Positions 50,804-55,268 of a DNA stretch of 55,268 bases are shown here, one piece after another (the stretch's first letter is position 1; each line of letters opens with the position of its first letter). The translations under genes were made by a program, and so were the position numbers. This DNA is from Thiomargarita sp. (GTDB taxonomy: Bacteria > Pseudomonadota > Gammaproteobacteria > Beggiatoales > Beggiatoaceae). The notes beneath the pieces were generated by a model, which did no database searches, had not been told where the DNA came from, and worked only from the letters and a program-made list of their open reading frames with translations. Location: the NCBI GenBank assembly GCA_022729575.1, contig DZAL01000007.1, forward strand, positions 1-55,268. The letters run 5' to 3'.

Positions 50804-53800
50804 ATGAAAACTAAAAATACTGCATTAGCTACGGCTATTGCGCTGAGTTTGGCCACCGGTGGTTTTTTGACCAGTAGCCAAGTGTGGGCTGATACCTCTA
50901 CACGTACTTTACAAACGGTAGTTGATAGACAAGTCGCAGAGGATGGTTTTATTTACGTCACTGCTGGAGAGACTATTAACTTGTCAATGTTGGGCTTAGA
51001 CCAATACGGTAAATTGGATACTCTGGGCGAGCAATATGGTGCAATTATTTTTGCCGCGGTCAATACCAATAAAGGTGAAATTTTTGAAGGTAGCAATACG
51101 CCAGGCGAGAGAGAGGAAAATGCCAATCCACTCTTTGGCCAGTTTGCCATGGATCCTCCTCAAGAAAAACCTTTTAATAATCTGAAATACGTCAGATTAG
51201 AACAGGGTGCTGGGCGCGTTTTTGTCTATTATCCCCCCACTGTCAATACTCCACCGATTGTTGAAAAAACCGGCGTAGCAGGACGAGAGTATGATGAGTG
51301 TTGCTTTTTGCCTTGCGGCGATAAAATTCCACCAGATGAACTATATTGCCCTGATGACGACCGTACCGAAGTGACAGATCTTCCTCCTGTAGAGGAAACC
51401 ATCACGGTGACGTTACAAGAAAGATTTGCGAATAAAGCCGGGGGCGTGGAATACAAAGTCATTAACACGGTCGAAAAGAAAATCAAGATACTTCCGTATT
51501 TGCCAAGAGTCAAGCAACTGGAAGTCATGAAGGTTGAGGCGGTCGCCGTGAATACCAGAAGCACCAGAGAAAAAACTGTCACTTTGGATTCTCAATCCAA
51601 ATGTTCGGCGACTCAAGTGGCGGCTAAGAAGTGTGATGACGATCCCAATGATGGAATGAACAATGTCGAAATGACGGCGGGTGCTGAAGTCGCTCGAATC
51701 ACGATTTGGGCTTTAAGAGATGACCCTACCTCTGCCACGGGTTTGGCTAAAGACCGCGCGGCTAATGGTAAAGTCAAATTGAAATTAATGAAGGTCGGCT
51801 CCAGAGAGTTGTTTCTGGAAACGGCCACGGTGGATATGTTGAATGGTGAAGTGGTCATCACCGCACCCATAATTACCCTATCAGGTAAATTTTACATTGA
51901 AGTGGTGTTGACACTGTCGGTTAATGGCGCGATCGACCCGACTAGCGACCTAGCCTTATCGACGACCACGAACAATGTGGGTATGTTCACAGCCGATATG
52001 CTGACCGTAAAAGATACGGGCAAACCTCGCAAATTGTTGTTAGAGAGTGTGAAGAAAGTGATCAGTGATGATGCTAATAATACTCCTTTCAATGCCGGGG
52101 CCGCTTGGAATGCTTCTACCATAGTTAAAGCGTATGTGTTAGATGAGTATGGTAACAAAACGGCCTTACCACCAGGATTGGCCAGTAAAGTTAAAGTCAC
52201 TGACAGTACTGGCGTATTGAATGCCGGTTCTCTTAACCTGGATATTGCCACCGATCCTGGTCGTAAATGGGCCAAAGATGCGATTGGCGATGCCTTTGGT
52301 GATGTCTTAAGATTGGGTGAGGCTTCTTTAGTCGCGACGATTGATGGCGTGGCCAATATTCAATCCTCTGATGCGTTAAAAATCAAAGTGGTTTCTAAAA
52401 ACTTAGTGGCCAGCCCGTATGTGGGATCCGGGGTACAAGGGGATATGGCTTATGGTGATATGGCCGGGATACCCGCGGCTAATCAAGCCTATCCAAGTGT
52501 CAATCGTTATTTACCCAACACTACCAACGTTATCAAAGATATTCAAGTAGGTACGTTAGTTAAAGCCTTTAGCGTGGGCGTGGACGGTGGCCGTGTACCC
52601 AATGGCCTGCCCAATGGTTTGTTTGATTTTTACAAGAGTCCAGTCGCTGGCATTTTGCCTAATTTAGTGGATGGTACCAACAGCGATGACGACTTTGTTT
52701 CCAGAAATAGTTCGTTAGCCATGACCATTAGAACCTGGTCCGATGGGCAAACGATTGAAACTGTGGAAGCAACAGTTAATCCACCAATCTTTAATCCAGA
52801 TGCCACGGTCGCCGAAGTGGGACAAGCCGATGGTACTCTTGGACAAGGTGCAAGACTGGAAGCTACTTTCACTAAACCGGTGAAACAAATAGATGGCAGT
52901 GGCAATCCCAGCTACTTCATTATTGCTGATAAAGCCGGTCTCTATGGTGAAACCATAGTTTATTTGCCAGGGATGATTAAACCCTCAGCCGCCTCGACTG
53001 CCAAATTGCTTAATGCTCACGGTTATGAGGAGGTAGTGATAGGGCCCGACGGTAAGCCAGTATTAGATGAAAATGGTAATCCAGTGATCAAATTAGATCC
53101 ACGGATGAATCATCCTAATCATGATGGTAGCTATCAAGTGGTCATTCCCAAAACGCCGGCTAAACCAGGTGAACATGGGGGTGTCTCAATCGCTGACGCA
53201 CAAGGCAATCCATTAGATGAATATGGTAATGTCACCACGCCGATACCAAGCACCAGCAACGGCTCACCCTCGGCAATAGTTTTGGATGAGTATGGTAATA
53301 CTATCACGGGAGGGGGAGAGGGGGCACGTAGCGTGCGACAAGCCGATTGTGCTACACCTACCGCTACCACTGGAGGAGCCATCGCTGCGGATGTGTTGTC
53401 TTATAACAGCGACGAATTTTCCGGTACCGACCGAGTTAGCTTGAACTTCACGGGCTCGATTAAACCGAGAACTATTGAAGTGACGATTCCACCGAAACCC
53501 AAGTTGACTACTATTAAGGTCGAGGTTGAACAAACTACACTTCCTGTCAACTCTATCGTTGCGGTTACTTTCCGTAGTTTTGACCAAAACGGTTTCGCGA
53601 TTGATGCGTTGAAGAATACTACCGTGAACTTTAGCGGTACGATTTTACCTACTGCGACGGTGTGGCGATTAGAAGATGAGGTCGCGAAGAAAGACCAGAT
53701 GGGGATAATTACCAACTGGGAGCCTACACGTTTTGTCAGCTCTGGCGATGTCGTGCGTCCAACGGAGTCAGTAAACGTTCTTGACGCTGGCGGCTTTCCA

Positions 53801-54895
53801 ATGCTTGACGCATGTGGTGCGGCTATAACCACCGAGCATTATGCCGGCGGTGACCAACAAGTTTTCGTCTTAAATATTGGTAACAAGGCTGGCGAATTTT
53901 CCATGACCTTCAACCATCCAGATTTGACGGAACCACAAGTAGTTACCTTTAAAGCGGTGGAAGTTTATAATGCGCCAGAAGTATGCGGCTCTGTTACACC
54001 TGAACTTTGCACTACGGAAGAGGATTGCACGAGTGCAGGTGGTGGCTGGAAAGAGAGTAAGTGCGAATTTGCGGCCGTGCCTCTCACCGCGGAGGCTTGC
54101 GACCAAGAAGGTGGTATTTATGCAGGTAAAAAATGCTACTTAGCAGTCGACAGCACCGGTGCTCCTACCAAGAAAGATGTGGCTCAACTTAAGGCCGCCA
54201 GCAGTATGGATAATGGAAGCTATGGCGATGACGGTCAGGAAGATGCCGACTTCTTTGGTGGAGTCATGGTCACGGGGAGTTTAGGAAACGATAGCACTCG
54301 TATTACTAATGCCTTTGGCAACCCAGTCGATTTGATTTTGGGTGACAGTGTTAACGTGTCTGGCGTGATCAAAGTGGAAGACATGGATAAAGGCAAGAAA
54401 GCCGACATCGTGGTGGCAGCTTTACATACTTGCAAGGATGTCACGGCCGGTTGCCCTGAGTATCCAAAAGGTGCCATGTGGTATATGATGGTACAATGCT
54501 CTGGCAGCGATTTTGTCACTTTCCCCACTTGCCCTTCTTTCGGTTGGAAGATTCAACCGTGGGAATCTGATGAAAACGGTTATCCGATTCTGTCTTACTT
54601 GCAACCACTCACTTCAGTGGTGCTACCAGGCATTCCAGGTGACAGCACCAACGCGTATAAGAGCGTAGATATGTACAAAGGCAACTTTGTCTATCCTGCC
54701 GATCCAGATGCGATGCTGGTTTATTTCGGTTACATTGTCACCGAAGGAGACAATGCAGGTAAGGTGGTCTATAACGATCAGTCTATCAATATTAACATTA
54801 AGGCAACAGCCTCTGGCAAGACTGATAAGACTGACACTGGGAAGCCTGACAAGACTGATACGACTGACAAGACTGACAAGACTACTGGGAAGTAA
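50804..54895 (+). CDS. 1363-residue exported protein with Ig-like units and a terminal domain shared with HynS2
   Basis: A large secreted, presumably surface protein. It has a clear signal peptide (cleavage near VWADT, residue 30). The body is mostly beta-strand-rich, with LDEYGN or related turns (LDQYGK, VLDEYGNKT, LDEYGNVTT, VLDEYGNTI, FDQNGFAI) like those in bacterial Ig-like domains. Cysteine-rich patches lie at about 167-182 (ECCFLPCGD) and about 1061-1115. The domain at about 1183-1334 matches the C-terminus of HynS2: IKVEDMDKGKKADIVV, MYKGNF, VYFGYIVTEG. The tail is a low-complexity TDKTD repeat. No enzyme motif is visible. Function is unknown. Confidence 0.75.
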   Translation: MKTKNTALATAIALSLATGGFLTSSQVWADTSTRTLQTVVDRQVAEDGFIYVTAGETINLSMLGLDQYGKLDTLGEQYGAIIFAAVNTNKGEIFEGSNTPGEREENANPLFGQFAMDPPQEKPFNNLKYVRLEQGAGRVFVYYPPTVNTPPIVEKTGVAGREYDECCFLPCGDKIPPDELYCPDDDRTEVTDLPPVEETITVTLQERFANKAGGVEYKVINTVEKKIKILPYLPRVKQLEVMKVEAVAVNTRSTREKTVTLDSQSKCSATQVAAKKCDDDPNDGMNNVEMTAGAEVARITIWALRDDPTSATGLAKDRAANGKVKLKLMKVGSRELFLETATVDMLNGEVVITAPIITLSGKFYIEVVLTLSVNGAIDPTSDLALSTTTNNVGMFTADMLTVKDTGKPRKLLLESVKKVISDDANNTPFNAGAAWNASTIVKAYVLDEYGNKTALPPGLASKVKVTDSTGVLNAGSLNLDIATDPGRKWAKDAIGDAFGDVLRLGEASLVATIDGVANIQSSDALKIKVVSKNLVASPYVGSGVQGDMAYGDMAGIPAANQAYPSVNRYLPNTTNVIKDIQVGTLVKAFSVGVDGGRVPNGLPNGLFDFYKSPVAGILPNLVDGTNSDDDFVSRNSSLAMTIRTWSDGQTIETVEATVNPPIFNPDATVAEVGQADGTLGQGARLEATFTKPVKQIDGSGNPSYFIIADKAGLYGETIVYLPGMIKPSAASTAKLLNAHGYEEVVIGPDGKPVLDENGNPVIKLDPRMNHPNHDGSYQVVIPKTPAKPGEHGGVSIADAQGNPLDEYGNVTTPIPSTSNGSPSAIVLDEYGNTITGGGEGARSVRQADCATPTATTGGAIAADVLSYNSDEFSGTDRVSLNFTGSIKPRTIEVTIPPKPKLTTIKVEVEQTTLPVNSIVAVTFRSFDQNGFAIDALKNTTVNFSGTILPTATVWRLEDEVAKKDQMGIITNWEPTRFVSSGDVVRPTESVNVLDAGGFPMLDACGAAITTEHYAGGDQQVFVLNIGNKAGEFSMTFNHPDLTEPQVVTFKAVEVYNAPEVCGSVTPELCTTEEDCTSAGGGWKESKCEFAAVPLTAEACDQEGGIYAGKKCYLAVDSTGAPTKKDVAQLKAASSMDNGSYGDDGQEDADFFGGVMVTGSLGNDSTRITNAFGNPVDLILGDSVNVSGVIKVEDMDKGKKADIVVAALHTCKDVTAGCPEYPKGAMWYMMVQCSGSDFVTFPTCPSFGWKIQPWESDENGYPILSYLQPLTSVVLPGIPGDSTNAYKSVDMYKGNFVYPADPDAMLVYFGYIVTEGDNAGKVVYNDQSININIKATASGKTDKTDTGKPDKTDTTDKTDKTTGK

Positions 54896-54924
54896 GAAAA
54901 GTCCATAAGATAACAACCTTATCC

Positions 54925-54965
54925 ATTCACAGATACTATCGTGACCCGCGAGGGTATCTGTGAAT
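54925..54965. repeat. Perfect 12-bp inverted repeat after the large exported protein gene
   Basis: ATTCACAGATAC (54925-54936) and GTATCTGTGAAT (54954-54965) flank a 17-nt GC-rich spacer. It begins 30 bp after the stop codon and may be an mRNA-stabilising hairpin before the terminator. Confidence 0.6.
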
Positions 54966-54983
54966 AACCGGCGGTCTAAAACA

Positions 54984-55028
54984 AACGGCACCTTGCTTAA
55001 CTTATTAAGTAAAGTGCCGTTTTTTTTG
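54984..55028 (+). terminator. Rho-independent terminator
   Basis: AACGGCAC pairs with GTGCCGTT, and inner TTGCTTAA with TTAAGTAA, forming a long stem. A run of eight T residues follows directly. It is the clearest intrinsic terminator in the window and ends the transcript of the 1363-residue protein gene. Confidence 0.85.
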
Positions 55029-55040
55029 GTCTAAAAAAAA

Positions 55041-55268
55041 GATTTGACAACTTTTTGAAAGTTGTCAAATCTAAAACCCTTACCACTTCCAAGATTTGAC
55101 AACTTTTTTAAAGTTGTCAAATCTAAAATTCTTACCACTTTCAAGATTTGACAACTTTTTTAAAGTTGTCAAATCTAAAATTCTTACCACTTCCAAGATT
55201 TGACAACTTTTTGAAAGTTGTCAAATCTAAAATTCTTACCACTTCCAAGATTTGACAACTTTTTGAAA
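55041..55268. repeat. 52-bp tandem array of the GATTTGACAACTTT palindrome, continuing past the window
   Basis: Units start at 55041, 55093, 55145, 55197 and 55249 (cut by the window end). Each has a 31-bp palindrome and a 21-bp spacer, TAAAATTCTTACCACTTCCAA with at most a few changes. The palindrome loop alternates between TTGAAA and TTTAAA forms. Confidence 0.9.

Noticed and set aside
55041..55268. Possible CRISPR array (regular 31-bp repeat with 21-bp spacers)
   Set aside because: The spacers are practically identical, the repeat is a full palindrome found singly all over the window, and no cas gene is present. It is a tandem repeat.

Overview
The window looks like a chromosomal segment of a large sulfur-oxidising gammaproteobacterium of the Beggiatoaceae (Beggiatoa, Thioploca or Thiomargarita type). 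This assignment is an inference. It rests on gammaproteobacterial housekeeping genes, a clade I nitrous oxide reductase operon, an Isp-type uptake [NiFe] hydrogenase operon, and very dense short palindromic and MITE-like repeats in nearly every intergenic gap. No rRNA, tRNA, CRISPR array or intact insertion sequence was found.

Layout. 0.4-3.8 kb: a periplasmic L,D-transpeptidase and three tandem prepilins. 3.9-7.7 kb: a TPR-like protein, an ABC-2 type permease and an orphan histidine kinase. 7.9-10.8 kb: tlpA-like and dsbD genes for periplasmic thiol reduction; DsbD carries two alpha domains. 11-14.3 kb: a TPR gene fragment, kup and pyrE. 14.6-20.8 kb: an SH3-domain exported protein, a small exported protein, hisH with a membrane protein, rppH and rpmE. 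21-26.8 kb: ackA, a glycine-rich membrane protein, maeB (malic enzyme fused to a phosphotransacetylase-like domain) and queA.

27.3-34.4 kb (minus strand) is a six-gene hydrogenase operon: hynS1, isp1, isp2, a HupH-like single-domain maturation gene, a second small subunit hynS2, and one large subunit hynL. The two small subunits align without gaps for about 310 residues and then diverge. HynS1 ends in a membrane anchor. HynS2 ends in an approximately 115-residue domain that also closes the 1363-residue exported protein at the right end of the window. This is the most unusual biology I see here.

35.1-49.2 kb is a nitrous oxide and nitrogen-oxide block: nosR and nosZ behind a perfect FNR/DNR-type box, then nosD, nosF, nosY and nosL, a NirN-like cytochrome c/d1 protein, a hemerythrin-like protein and NnrS. 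A 2.3 kb island splits nosZ from nosD. It holds inverted repeats, a group II intron 3' remnant, a transposase fragment and toxin-antitoxin-like genes. 49.5-55.3 kb: a lone Wzm-like ABC-2 permease, the 1363-residue secreted protein, a terminator, and a 52-bp tandem array that runs off the window.

How the genes may work together. Periplasmic H2 oxidation through Hyn/Isp would feed quinone, and N2O reduction by NosZ would be the electron sink. TlpA and DsbD could keep periplasmic cysteines (haem c, CuA, NosL) reduced. The repeats are not neutral padding: they supply stop codons to ackA, queA and nosF, and one palindrome family sits at five of the six convergent gene junctions.
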